A stretch of 64,000 bases of DNA from Agelaius tricolor (Eukaryota > Chordata > Aves > Passeriformes > Icteridae): the NCBI GenBank assembly GCA_023055355.1, contig JALJCS010000006.1, positions 33,734,501 to 33,798,500 on the forward strand, read 5' to 3'. Positions 38,801 through 53,800 of the stretch are shown in pieces. Within the stretch, counting starts at the first letter, position 1. Every line of letters starts with the position of its first letter. The translations under genes were made by a program, and so were the position numbers. The notes below the pieces were generated by a model. It was given only the letters and a program-made list of their open reading frames with translations, did no database searches and was not told where the DNA came from.

Positions 38801-41800
38801 CACAGCTGACACAGGGACTAAATTCAAGCTCTAAATTTGTGAATTATTTGCCTTTTTCCTTTTCAGACTTCTTCCAAGAGATAATTTCTGCTGACAGTGT
38901 AACAGTATTGAACCATGAAAAACATTTATTGGAAGCAAAAGGGAAGTTTCACAAATGCTTCAGCAATAAAAAAGTTGGACTTTGTTCCTCTAGTATTGAG
39001 CTGCTCCTGAATCTCCATGTGTAACACACCACAGAGCATGCTGCTGGCAGATACTTGCTACACATCTATTAGCTGTGGAGCAGGGGGCTGTGGGATGGCT
39101 CCTGCATCCTTGGAAACCACCACTAGCTTTGGGAAGCAGGTGGGTCACTGACCAACAAAGAGCAGCTGCCAAATGGGGACCTCACTGGAAAAGTAATAGA
39201 AAAAAAAAAGAGTAATAAATAAATCCACAAGCAGGCTTTTCCCTCAATATTCTGGGCATATGTAATTTAGAGTTATTTACAATTACTAATATATATGAGT
39301 TCCTGCAATGTGAAATATTTTGGAGAATACAGTAAGGCTGTAACACTGTATGAGGCAGCATTGTGTTAAGACAGTGTTTCTGTAATTCAGAAAATCCAGT
39401 CACAATTTCAGTACACACACAGGCTGCTGAGTACCATTCACAGCTGGCTCCACATCTAGGGTAAAATTAAAACAACAACCAAAAAACCCTTCTGTGCCCA
39501 CAATGCCTGCTTCTCTCTGTGACTTCTGTGGATGCAAATCCTATTTTCTGGCATGTATATAAACTAACAGAAATATCAGAGTGCTCCTGATACTGCCTAC
39601 ACCTGTAACACAGAAGTACATTTGCACAGCAACACAATATGGAATTTAGAGATGCAGCAAAAGCTGGACAACATGAATGTGTTGACACAGAGGGTTCTCC
39701 ACACAGGCCACATCCTGATGTGCTGAACTCACACAGGCCACATAAGACGTGCTGAACTCACCACTGCACAGACAATGTACAAATGATGAAACAACTCCAC
39801 GTAACTGTCCAGGAAACACAAGAAATAAACGTGATCTAGCAATCCATCAGTACAGTTTCTTCAATAAATCTGGCATTTTTATTTTCACAATTCCTGCAAC
39901 ACTTGAAGTGTACCTTAAGGGGAACATTGATTTTACTGCTTATCCATCAATTCTCTGGGGGGAAAATACAACACAGAAAACCACTACCTGAGAACTTACA
40001 CACTCCAGCGTGCCCTCCACACGCAGCTTAATCATCCCCAGGCAGCCTCCCTGACACAATCCCCTTTGGTTATAATTTATTCCCAAACAACATGTGGCTT
40101 TCACCAGAAGGCTTTGTGCAGCACTCCCCAGTTATGCAAGTAATGATCTATTTCCATGCAAGCACTGCAGTTGAAGCCTGGACCCTCCACTGCCAGTGGC
40201 TCCCACAGCAGGAAGGCGAGCGCTGCGCTGCCCCTCGCCCACGGGTGGCTCTGTGTGTGGCCTCTGGGGTCCCTGCAGCCACGCTCACACCCCTCAACAT
40301 GCTCACACAGATGCACCACCCAGGGCACTGCTGCTGGCTGGAGTCAGCTGCTGAGCAAAAGAAACATGTGCCCTGCATGGTTTTACAGCAAGTATAAAAG
40401 AGGACTGAAATACTTCTTCTCAGCTTGTTCTTAAGTGGGAAGTTTAGATCTAGGATGCTCGTTTTTCTCTTGAAGGTTTATGGGTGAGCAGAGAACTAAT
40501 TCTTAGAAAACCATGACAGCTGGGAAGGATTTTTTAATCCATACTGTGCTGAATTTTCAGTTTCTTTACTTCAAGTGCCCTTACTCACATGGAAGAAGCA
40601 TTCACCTTGTTAGATGTTCAATGCTACCAGATCCACAAGAAATTATCAGGGACGCTCCAAGTTCATATTGTTAAATTCTGTTACTACATTAATCATAAAA
40701 ACCAATGAAAATATTACCCTATGGAACTTAATCATGTGGATTTTAATCTATTTTAAACCTATGTCTACTGAGTTCAGCAGAAAAAAAAATATATATATAT
40801 ATGTGGCTTTCAATCGTTATATAAAGGAAAGAAACAAGAATTAATAAAAACAAATTATTGGAAGATAAGAGGCTCCTAAAGGATTTTGTTCAGCTCTTCT
40901 TAAAAAGCAACAAGAATTCAGCTGCAGACACTGCTGAAATCTTTTGCCCAAGCAGCACATCTGTCCTTTGAGTGGTAAAGAGGGTCACACACATGACTCC
41001 CCTGGGCTTTTCATGCCCATTGCCATCAGCTCCTTGGCTGACCTGGTCATGCCTTTCTCTTGTGGCCAGAGACAGCAGAACATGGCTTAACTGACATATG
41101 ACCTAAATCAGATTTACAGACAAATCAAATCCTTATTTCCAGAGAATTTGTTTCAAGGCTTACATTAAGGCAACTTGCAACCTAGGCTCAGCAGAGATAA
41201 TTTTTTAAATCTTTTGTTATGTCGCACTTTAAAAGGTTTACCATGTCTACAATGGAGACTGACCCCATTCAAGTCTGCCAGGGAAATGGCAACACCACAA
41301 TATATTTGAGATTTTAATTCATGTCAGTACACCAAAGGTATGGTGTAGCAGCAAATACAAAATGATGAATCAGCAGCTCAAGATTTTCAATGAGAAAATA
41401 CATGTAAATTAAGGACAATATTTTCAAAATGAACACAGCTTCAGAGGCAGAACAATGCAGCAATCTAAAATAAATGTTTTAGCATTCTATTTTAAAGACA
41501 GTATTAGCTATTTTGTCTTGGGTAAGGGAAGGTGAAGGGAAGGTGACAGATTTAGAGTTGGGGAGATGGAAATCATGCAGGCTCTGATTAATCAGAACTG
41601 TCTACCCACATTTGCCTACACAAGCAGAATTAAAACCATCAAATAAGTTTTAGGGCCAGATCTCAGAGACTGCAGTGGAAATAATACGTCCTGACATTTT
41701 TAGAGTTAAAGTGATAAGGATGAGTGCAGTATTTTGTCATAACAAGTCCTGTGGTCATTTGCAGAGGATAGCACAGCTCTACTTTTGAGAAGAAAGAGTT

Positions 41801-44800
41801 AAATTACTCAGAGCTATTACATCCTGTCTGCTGCTTGGCGGGACCACATACTGTGACAGCTGCGAGCTTTACATCCTCTACAAACTGACATTTTACACAC
41901 ACACTGAGTGCATCACACTGTTCAGCTTGTTTTCTCTATTAGCCTTAGCAATTAAAAAGGCAGCACTTTCCCTGCTAAGAGGTGTGCCAACCCCTCTCTT
42001 TTGTGTTAATGGTTAAACAGCAACCCTTTACCTTTTCATTTAGAGAGGTTTTCTTTCCAAAGGGCATCGATACATGCTACATGTATCGATGCCCTTTCTA
42101 AAAAAGCTTTCTTCTGCTGTGGCTGGGATTCTTTTGTTTGTTTCTTCTTCTTCTTAATTAGTACAGCACAATAAATTTACATTCAGTTTAGACCACATCT
42201 GAGTAACTCCAAAGCTCATCCAGATAACCAAATCTGACATAAATTTAAAATAAAGATCCATTATATTCATTTATGTCGTGCTACCTATCAGGGCTTCTAC
42301 CACTGCCTTGACAGAAATGGAAATAACAAATAGAAAATGTTAATGTAGATGAGAGCTGAATGTACACCAAAAAACCCCCAATCTTCTACATAATGAGTCA
42401 TTCCCCTGCTCCATAACTATGTCTGTAACAACTATACTTTGTAAAACTCGTAACAGAAAGAAGCCTTTACTGGCTCTTGGACATCTTCTGTCACCACTGA
42501 ACTCTGTCTCCTTCCCCATTTTACAGTCCCTTCCTCTGCCACTGTATTATTCCATGTTGATGGTAAATAAAGGCAAATTCCAACAAGGTTTAACACTTGG
42601 TCTTCTGGGTACGACACTGTGCACGTGCCTACAGATGCCAGCTTCCAGTCCTTCCACTGATTCCATGACTTTACCTACCTACACCTATTATGTCTCAGAA
42701 AGCATGAGGCAAGATATATTCTGGCAGTTAGTAAAAATGCAGGAGGAGAAAACCAAAGTGGCCAGCTCTGCTCTTTCTCCAAATAGGTAAGACCTTTGCA
42801 AGACTTCCCTAATGCCTCAACGTTCTTCCTTCAGAAAGGTTTTTCTTCCCCCCATTCTTCCTCTTTCAGCTTGGTGGGGAACATTTTCATAATGCCCACA
42901 GAACAGCCACACTTGATTTCAGAAGAGCAAAACTGCTAGGGAAAGCCAGTATCCAAATTTTTAATTACAGCAGAGAATAATCTGATCAAGCTCTGTATAC
43001 GCTATCAGTCAGTTTCTGAAATTGCACATCCCAAATATTATGTTTGGAACAGGAGATTCTCGGCATTAGCCCTCACAAAGACATGGTGTGCAGCAGTACA
43101 GCATCTCCTGACACACCAGATGGCATTGGGAGGTTCAATCCTTAATCTGTTGACCAGCAGTGCTCTCCAGCATGGAATTGCTAGAATTGAAAGCAAATGA
43201 TACTCCACACCTAAGGCCTCTAACACTTCAAAGGGTGCTGCTACAAAATACTCTTCTGCTGAGTCCTGAGAGCACTCTGCCAACACAGGATCCCCATTAT
43301 CCTTGTCATGTAGCCTCACAGAAGCTGTCTGGTGCCCACACATTATGCCTAACTTTGTTATGATATCCTATTCAGATGGAGAACCTTGGATTGGTTGTTT
43401 GAGAGCCAAACTGGCTCTGGCCAGGAATCCATTTATAACTCAGAAAGCTATTTCCAACATGGTTTTAAGTGATGGTTAAGGAAAAGTAATATGTACTAGG
43501 TCAAGCATGCCCCAAATATTTTGTGTACTTAGCATGTCTGGTTTTGTTTCTACCAAAAGAAAGCCAGTTTGTGCACTGTGGGACCATTCTGTGAGGTGAA
43601 GTGAGGCATATTAAGGATGGATCAGTGGGTTCACTTCAAAAAGGCACTCCTGATCTGAATTAAAATGGTTGTATGAACACAAGATCCTCTAAACTTCCTG
43701 GACTCACAACCTTGTCCAGAAAGGAGTTCCACAGATCTGCTGCATAAATAATTATCTGAAATCTCTCTCTTTTGTTTACTTTGCACCTGGCTCTGACTAG
43801 CACCATTTGGCATTTAGTTCTTACACTGGAAGAGATGGCAAATAATCCCTATTCACCCCTTTCCCATGTTTTAGGACCTCTCTACCCTACTCTACTCTTC
43901 TCTTTTCCAGGCTGAAGGACACACATGTAAAGTCTTCCTAATATGGAAGCTGTCTGTATCATTGACCATGCCCACTCTCTTCTCTGAACAATTACTGAGC
44001 TAACACAGCCTTCTGAAATAAGGTGCTGTCAAACACAGCTTACACAGTAGTAGGAAGTAGTATATACTTGCTGTTTCAACCTCTATTCATTTCCTAACAG
44101 TTTTAAACACATGGTTAACATTAATGCTTCTTAACATTTGCCTTCTTGATCAGTCCTGACCTAATGCACTCATGAAACCATCTGTTATTACCCCAAAACC
44201 TCGTTCCTGAGTGGCAACAATGAAATTTGACCCTAAAAATGAACAAGAATTTACAGTCAAGTCTGTCATAAATGGAATAGCATTTTAATGCAATAAAGGA
44301 ATCATTTTTCAGACACAGATCACCAACAAGAAAAGCTGCTATTAACACAGCTTGTTAACTCTGCAACTCTGCAAGTTGTTTGCAGCCGTTACTATTTGGC
44401 CATTTCTTGCTGCACTAGAAAACCATCATCTACTAACAAAGCTCTTAATCTTAGTCTCCTGGAATTTTACACACTTACTCTAGCATCTGTCCCATTTACC
44501 CTTAATCTGTTCTTCTGGTATGTGTGTGCCAAAATGAGGGATTATCTGTCTAAGGATTTTACACCCTTTACAATTCAATCCAAGTGAAATGATCAGGTAT
44601 TGCCTTTACAGATACACAGCATCTATTTCTAGCAAACATCAGACAGAACCAAAAAAAACCTCCTAAAAGTTATGCAGCTACTTCTTCCCCCAACCTCCCA
44701 TGTTCTTTTTGGTTCAAGTCACTAAGAATTTTAAGCCCAGCTTTTCAAACACAGAAGTATTGTGTGTATAAAATTTGCTGTGGAAGACTGGTACTGACCA

Positions 44801-47800
44801 ATCTGGCCTAAGCAGTGCTTCTACTGATCTGTGTGGGCACCTGGATCTGCAGAAGGCCAAGTTGTGGTTTGTCTAGAGGGGCCTACCCAAAATATGCAGT
44901 TTTTTCAGCATATGAAGGAGGGCAAACAGAGGCAAGGCAGTTCTCCATGCTTTCCTGCTGCAGCTAAGCCTGCCTACCTAAAGGGCTGTCTTCTTTAGAA
45001 CTGCGATGCTATAATGACTTGTGTGATCATGTTGCCCTGACAACCAATGGAGATCCTCTGTGCAGTTAATCCAGCAGACATCTGTAATTTTGAGACAGAT
45101 AGCCCTGACTTTCATTGCTCAATGTCATTTGCATTTCCTACCCTCCAAAAAAAGCACAAGGTTGAGATAGAAGTGTGTTGTACAAACCCAGAGTGTGGTG
45201 AACAGGCATTACTGTTAACATTGCATCCCTTCACTTTGGCTGCCTGGCTGGTACTGCTGCAGCACAGGTCAGTACATGAGAGTCTGTCTCAGAGTCTTGG
45301 AGTGCTTTGATTTACAAAAAAAAGACAAAGAAGAAAGACTGTACACATACCTTCAAGACAGTCCACTGCTCTACCACAATTGCATCATAGCCCTGTGTGG
45401 TTTTACTGTCTTCCACAGCAAAATCTTCGAAGAGAAACACTCCATCCGTTGTCCCGTGTAAAGAATCTGTGAAAACACAGGGTTTCCTGTAAGCTTTATA
45501 GAAGACACTCCATGTGTAGTGAGGCATCTGAATTTATTAACAACATATTCTTCCAAGGATGTTACTATAAAGTTCATAGACACTCTCTGATAATCTAGCT
45601 CTATTAAATGAATGAGACTTGTATCTCTAGCAGTTTTAAGAGCAATCCTACTCCCTAATGGCACACATTGCTGTCCAGTCTGTTATTCCTTTGCCATCAG
45701 AAACCATAGCTCTCCCATTCTGAGCAGGCAAAAGTGATTCAGTCCTCAGTTCAGCAGTACTGCTCACCTACTTGAAGGTGTAAACACACTAAAGACCATT
45801 AGACCATTTATTATGTCAATGTGTTATTTTCAAGGGGTTTTGAAGGTATACTGATTTATTTTTATGATATTTATGATATCAATTCTTGTGACCATACATA
45901 TTCATTCACACAAGACAGAACCCTTCATATGGATCAGCCACTGCAGATACAGCGATCTACACGGACTAAAGATGATCTGGCATATCTGAACAGTGTGAAA
46001 GAAAAGATACATTCATAACTATTTAATCAATTTATGAAGGCATTTTGACCATCTGGTTTAGTGCCTCTCTGTTCTCATTTGCATTCCCTACACGTTCAGC
46101 CTTTTTTCAGACAACACATCCTCTTAAAGTTACTTGAGCAGCACTTTCTCCTTTAACTCAGCCACACACTCCATAACCAGCAATCACTCCCATACACCAG
46201 AACTTAGGTTTTGTCAGCTCCGTGACAGAACAGAAACAGAACAACTGAAAAAAAAAAACCCAACCTTATCTTTCTTTGTTGAAATAAGCTGATTGATGGA
46301 ACAACAGAATTATCTTTAGGGAAACTGTAAATAAGCAGGACTGTGCTCTTTACAAACAGAGAAAACTCTTCTCACATTGTCAAAAAGCGTCTTTTTCAGC
46401 CTTTCTAATATGAACAATATATCTACCCTGTATGACTGATTATAAAGACCTTGCTTATCCCCTCCCCAAATGTTGTATTTTGCATGATAGTTTCCTTACA
46501 TTTCTAGCAACACTATATTCTTTGAACTGGTATAATACATGTTTTTGAAATGCAGTCACACATGCCAAACTGACAGATTCTTGAACTGACAGGGGAGTTT
46601 TCTGGATAAGCCTGCTTAGGTGTTTCATCAGGGTCATCCTGCTTTCCTGCTGGATGTTACAAGGTCAAGAAATGCCAGCAGGAAGGAATTGCTGCCTCCA
46701 AGAGAAAACATATATCAAACTCAAAAACAATTTTCACAAAGGAAGCAGGGAGGAGGATTAAGAGGCTTCTTACCTCTTGCAGACACAATCTCAGTCAACA
46801 TCTTCCAATGTCATTATATGATCTAAATTCAATTTATTATCTGGAAATAACAAATTTGTTGCAGGCAAAGCCCACAACAGACCAGACTCCTACATCTGGA
46901 GGCTTATGTCTACACACACACACTGCAGCAAGACTGCTGCTGCAGGTGTCAATGCACAACCTCTCTGTTTCTGTTTGCACAGTCCCTTATCCTCTTTTGC
47001 TGCTGTTACTGTCAAGTCATTAAGTTGCAAGTCAGGAGATGCAAATACTTGTCGCTAAACTAAAACTTTTTTTTTTTTTTTTTTTTTTGTTCACTTGTGA
47101 AGGAAAAAAGCTGTAAACCACTTACTAGGGATTATCCTTGAGATTCTATTGGGAGACTGAAAGAAAAATACTCTGTCTGCTTTCACACTGTTTTCACAGG
47201 CAGGTCTCCTGCAACTCTATTTAAAATAAAGAGATCTGAAGACTCCTCAGCACTACAGCAAGCCAGGATAACACATTGCTCCAAGGTGGATGAGCTGGAC
47301 TACAAAGCAGTAACTCCTGTCATCCAGACAGATCTCTCATCCAAGTGAGAAGAACAGACATTTTTGTTGTGAAATAACAGGCCAGATCACTAAGTAGCTG
47401 GGTTACAGGTTTGAAAACACAGGGACAGCACGCTTGCCACATATCAAAGGGTCCAAATTTAATTACTGGATTTCATTCAAAAGCAGCACTTTGTTAGACC
47501 TGACACTACAAAGGGGGAACTAACTCAATTTCTGTGAAATATCACATTCCAACACCCAAACCCATATCCAAATCTATTTCAGGATGCTAATGTACAAACA
47601 GTCCTTTAATTTTCCAAAGCAGGGATGACAGGAGAGCACCTAAGACTGAAAGCAGATCCCTACTAGACACAGACATTCGGATCTCGTCAGGGCAGCTTTA
47701 TACAGCACCAGTGCACTGCTCCTGTATTGTGAATTCCCTTAATGAAATTCAGTGTCACACTGTTGGCACAACTGCAGCTTGAGCTCTCCTTGGCCCGTGT

Positions 47801-50800
47801 TTGCCAGCTAATTAATAAGCGATCACAACACAATCAGCAGGCGTGTGTTTGCACTCACTCGTAAATCATCCTTTATGTTTCACTCTGCTGAGCATTCCAC
47901 TCATGCAATTCACAGCTTCCACATATGTGAGTAGGATGGCACATATGCAATGTTTTAGAAAACAATAGCTGAGCTTGGGAGACCCTACAGGCAGCAGAAA
48001 CTTCACTTGGCAGTGCTGAGTTTATGGTCCAACTCCTGATCCTCAAGGTCCTTTCCAGCCTAAATGATTGTAAGATTTTGCTTCCTTGTTGGAAGTACAG
48101 TGACTGCTTCTGAAGGCTACATCCATCAATCATACAATCCACTGATTTTTAATGGGGTTTTTTGCTAGTAAAGAAACCCATGGAAAATGAGAAAACTGGA
48201 AGGGGAAAATGATGATGGAAAGACAGCTGTAAATGCAAAGAACAGTGTCTGTTCAACAGAGTGATGCTGGTGAAAAACTCTACAGAAACTGGTGGATGAC
48301 AATCACTGAGATTTCCCTCCCAAGCAGATCCAACCTCCTCTCTCTACCAGTTGTGCCACAGTCTTTTAAACATTCATGTCACGAATGCACACCTGCCAAT
48401 TCTCACATCTCACACCTTTTACCTTTTACAGGTCATGTACTACACTTCCAGAGAAAAAGGGAGGCACAGGAAAGAATAATTGGATCATTAATTCCTTTGC
48501 ATTTGGGATGCTGAGAATAATGGAGAGGAGAATGCAGCAGAGAGAAAGCCAGCAGGGTCATGTTTTGAAGAAAAGGCACTTACAACCTTAAAATCCTATG
48601 CTGTCAGGATCAGCAGGAATTTCAGGGCATCTCTTACACAGAGGTGTGGAAGGGCAAAGAAACAGCCAAATGCACTGAGTCTGCAGTACCTTTATCACAC
48701 AGGGCTCTAGATCTAAGAGCAGCTTAAGCTGACAGTCACATGTTCTAGAGCTGGTCCACTAGATGAAATGCACCTGATCCAACAGTTTCATAGAATCATA
48801 GAATAATTCAGCTGGATAGAGACCTCCAGGACGTCTCCAGTCCAACCACATGCTCAAAGCAGGTTCAATACAACTGCAGACCATACTGCTCATGGCTTTA
48901 TCCAGCTGCATCTTCAAAATCCCCAAGAATGGAGACGGCACAACTTTCTGGGCAGTCTTTTCCAGAGAGTGACTGTTTTCATGATGAGAAAGTGGTTTTT
49001 CATAGCCAAAAGGGACCTCCCTTATTTCAATTTATGTACATTTTTTTCCAATCCTCTTACCACACACCACAATCAAGGGGCTGGATCCACCTTTTTGATT
49101 GTCTTCTCATAGGCACTGCCAGGCACTGGTAGGTCCCCCAAAGCTGTCCTTTCTCCAGGCTGAACTAACTCTCTCAAGTGCTGGTTCATCTTCAGCTTGC
49201 TGCCCACTAAAATTCCCCTGGACCTTTCAACAGAGATGCTACCTAGCCAAGCTGCCCCCAGCTTGGATTAGTGAAAAGGCTTCTCCCTTCCCAGAGGCAG
49301 GACATTTGTCCTAATGGAATTTCAAACAACTCCTGCTGTCATGTTTTTCCAGCCTGCCCAGGTTCCTCTGGACAGCAGTCCAGTTCTGAGGCACATCAGC
49401 TGTCTCCTGAGTATGGGATCATCCACAATTTTGACAAAAGCAAGCCTCGTTGCCTCCTGTGCATCACTGATAAAATTGTTAAACACAACAAGCCCCAGGA
49501 GAGATCTCTGTGATACTCCACTTTTTACTCCAGGTAAACTGTGACCTATTAACCACGATCCTCTGAGTCTAGCCATGTAACCAGATTTTTACCCACCTAG
49601 GCTGCATGGTTCGAGCTTGGATACAAAAATATCATGGGAGCCACTGCCAAACTTCCTTGATGAATTCACCCAAAATGACATCTACTGCTTTCTCTTCACC
49701 CACAAATTGTTATTTTATGACAGAGGACAATCATTTTCAAGTATGTTCTACTCTTGTTAAATCCATGATGAATGTCCCAAATCACTGTCATGTGTCTACA
49801 GGTTCCCAGAGGACCTACTCAGTGATCCAGCCAGAAACAAACTGAGGCTGATCATCCTGTAGGGTCCCTAGTTTGTCCTTTTGGCCTTTTTTTTACAGAT
49901 AGGTGCAACCTTTGCCCATGTCTGTGAAGACTAAGGCAAAGGAAGCACCAAGTATCTCAGTCTTATCTGGATGTACCTGATCTTTTTTGCATATCCTCAT
50001 GTAGGATGAGTTTGATCACAACACAAATCCTACTGACTAGATCAGTCCAAGCCTAGATTTCCATTGATTACATTGGCACTTTAGGGTGACAACTCATACA
50101 CAGATTCCTGCAGGGCAGACTTTACAGATACATTTATTCAGCTGGATGTTACCTAACCTGCCTACAAAGATCACTCATCTAAAGGTTTAGATGGTAAGCT
50201 GGTCTTTCCAGTTTTCACTGCTTGCTATATAAAATATTTCCTGATTCTGATGTAGTTGTAGTCTCCTTTGTTAATCTCCTGTTTCAAGATTCAGCTCCTG
50301 GAACATAGCCTAAGTTAGAATTTGTCAGAAATTCCAAATATTCATCCATTTGCAATAGTGCAGTAAGAAATGCCAATAAAACAAAACATTTTGACTTTGC
50401 TGTTTGTAGTATCACTTCCCAATTTCTACTCTTGAATTTCCCAATCTTTTCACTCTTTCTTAAAGAAAAGGCTACAAAAGTAGAGGTTACAATCAATGTC
50501 CTTCCTCTGAAAATGTTCCATTACCACTGCATCTTTTATTAAGGTTTCCTACTGTGCACAAAAAGCTATTTTCACTGGGTTGTATAAATATTTGATGTAG
50601 CTCGATTGACAAAAATGTATTCTGATGTTCTTGCTTCTGATTTACAGGAGGTATATGGGAAAAGATTACTTACTTTACCATGACAGCTGTCTTGGCAGGC
50701 GACAATTTTCCTCCTGTTGTCTTTGAACTACAAATTCTCCTTATCGAGGCAAACTAACCTTTAGGCTGCTGTTGCTCTCAATGAGGAAAACTAGCTCTCT

Positions 50801-53800
50801 GTGGCTTTATGGGGCACGTGACCTGAATGTCTGCCTTTGCTTCCTATTTGCATTCCTCCCCCCTTCTGAATCTTTTCACCTTCAGCACACACAAAGAAAA
50901 TAATTCCATATGGATGATAAAAATCCCAGTACTTCTGTGGCTAAGGTGACAATAATCGGTCAAAGCATCGGCGGCTCATCTCCGTCGGAGACAGATGACA
51001 GAGACAATCAATCGGACCCTCTTAAAAACCTGACTACTTTCTTCTTCCAAGAAAGCCACATTTTGTTTCATTTGCTTTGTGTTTAAGTACTGTCAGTGTT
51101 TTCTGGCTGGTTTTTTTTGGCTGCCTTTTTCTAGGTTTGAAAGGAAAATTCACAGACAGAATGGTACAACAAATACAAAAATGCTAGGCACTTAAAGAGC
51201 TGCAGTTCAAAACAACTTCAGATGAACAGGCTTGTGATTACTCTGTTAAGACATCAAAATATAACCTTAAAGAGGTTTGAGACTCTTCCTGCCTTCTCAC
51301 AGCGCTGATTGGAGACTTGCTGTTACAGGAAAGAAGAAGACCCACCTGTTACTTCCTTTCCATTTAGTATTAATCTGTAGCTTGCTGCTACAGACTCCAT
51401 TCTCACTAGAAGAGGGCAAGGGTGAATTCCTATGGTCACTTTAGATCACTAGGCAGGATCAGTTTACACCAGGGACTACAGGCAGAATTATCAATTACAA
51501 GAGCTGGATGAAAAACACTAGCAAGTAACTGAGGTTCAAATTTAAATAAATAACTATTATCTGCGACATGAGAATATTCAAGGACCAAGCAGGCTACTGT
51601 TTCCAACTTACCAGCAAAATCTGAATACATTTAATATATGGTGTAACACTGCATGGTTTATATATTGTGATCAGCAATTGTGTTATTTTTCTGTTTATAA
51701 TTATCTGGTACAATAAGCAAAAAGAAACAATTGTTACCCATGAACTTTAAAACTCCTTTAAAGACTCATTATTAAACTGTTAGCAGAAGGAAGAAACAGA
51801 TTTATGACTACTGACAATCTGGAAATCTTCACTTCATTGGGTATTCCAAGGACAAGGGGGAAAAGAAGAAGATAATAACCCTGCTTTTAAGTCTAATAAG
51901 CAAAATAATGAATTCATACTTTAAGCCAAAAAGAAAATCAGCCCCCAGAACAAAGAAATGTGATATAGCAAACTAAAGAAAGTATTCTGATACTACCTTA
52001 ATTTGGAAGAGGATTAATCAGTGAATAAGACTAGATATGAAGAACTGGACAGGCTGCCACAGAAGTTTAGAAAAAAGTGAGGAGCTGAGAAGCCCTCAGA
52101 CCCCTACTTCTCCTCTTGTGCCTACCCTGTGTTGTTTGATACTGACTGGCATATGAGCGACAAAGCTGTTCCATTTCTCTGCAGCATAGAAAAAGCTTAG
52201 GATTTAAATGATAAAACATTTAACTGCAATTAGTAGCAACTTAGAGATAGTCTTAGTAAATGTTCTACTAACAGCATAATACACCTTCAGAAACCTTGTT
52301 TAGCTTTTTGATTTCAAAAATTGTTCCTCCTGTAACCCTGAAATGCTAATAAAAATGTTCATTAATCGTTCTTCTTCAATCACTAATCTAACTTAATCCT
52401 GAATCTGTCCACTTTTACACAATTTGTTGTCCTGTCTGCATTGAAACTTTATTGCCAGTATTCAAGCCTACTTTATCTACGTCCACAGGCAGTTATCCAG
52501 CACTCCTCACTCTGGTATCCAAGTATATGAACCTCCCACAGGGCTTTGCTATGTAAATGAACTCTAAAAGTTTAAATAACAGAAAAATGCTGTGTTTAAA
52601 ACCTTTTAGAGTGAACTGACAAGCAGATTTTATTAAAAAAACCCACTGAGTCTGATAACTGAGCCTGATAAAGCCAATTAGCTTTGCCTCTGTGCAATTT
52701 ATATACATAAAGTAAATGACCATTTGTTTTTAAGCAAGTTAACTAGCAATTACAAGGCTTTCCAGGAAGCTGTGTGGAAGCATTCCACCAGCTGAACTTT
52801 AGACCTTCCCTTTTTTGCTATTTGTTTGTAAAATGAAAAATTAGGATTGCCTGTTAATTTCCTGATTGACTTTTACCAGAACTGAGTCATATTCCTGTTT
52901 TTTATCCTGGGTTCTGGAATTCAGACCAACAGTAAGAAGATGCTCTGGAAGCAGCTCCCCTTTAATTTTGATGTACTAACCAACTAATCTTGGTAGGAAT
53001 GTGCAATCTCTGGGTTACCACAGTCCTTTTGAAAAATGCAAAACAAACCAAAATTAGGTGAATGATTCAGCCATAAGCACTTTAACCAGGAAGTATACCA
53101 GTCACATCATTTTCCAATAAAATTAATCCAGCTGCAACATCAACATTTTTATGTCCAAGTACTTCCCTTGAATTGCTCTCATGGCTTCTTGGTTATGTCT
53201 CTTGGATCTATGCACCCAAGTTTTAATCTGTACAACAGGCTTGCCTTCAAAGCCATGATGGCCATGAGTGTGGTACAGACTGGCTACAGTACTATGCTGG
53301 ACCCACTGCCACTCTTCCACAACATGCAAAAAGCTAGGATTTTTAATCTTCTTAAATTAAAACAGACCTTTATCCATCACTCACAGGTAAGATGAAACAA
53401 ACACAGAAGACAATTTTGTAAAACAGTGTGCCATCCAGGTGGAAAGGGTCTCTGTGAGAACTGGAATTAACTGATTTCTTGTTGGCCAGATAAAACTCAA
53501 GTTGTTGTACCGGCCTGCAATCAGAGCCAGATGCAGTGTCTGGCTGGACAGCAAAGTCACCCTTCTATTTAGGTCATCTGTTTTGCAATCTTATTAGTTT
53601 AATTCTTTTTACTTGGTACTGTTTATTAACTCTGTATATTTCTGCAATTACAAAATCATCTCCAGTATGTTTATAAAAATACAATACATAATCTGTTTTC
53701 CTTATTCAAATGCCAAAATATTTTCTGTACTTTCATTCCATTTCACAAAGAGGTTGATCTAATACAAATCTACCCCAAGTCTACATTAAAGCAGCTCCCA

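Larger units (their letters stand above)
34752..45350 (-). other. RFTN1 intron, 10.6 kb
   Basis: This intron holds a 23-base poly-A tract (34813-34835), a 30-bp tandem duplication (39701-39760), an (AT)n tract near 40789-40802, a perfect 18-bp inverted repeat (42059-42097) and an ancient CR1-like fragment (about 43680-44250). No exon or RNA gene is recognised elsewhere. Confidence 0.75.

Noticed and set aside
53123..53400. Possible retrocopy fragment in an RFTN1 intron
   Set aside because: Short open frames exist on both strands, but I could not align either with a known protein, and there is no poly-A tail or duplication.
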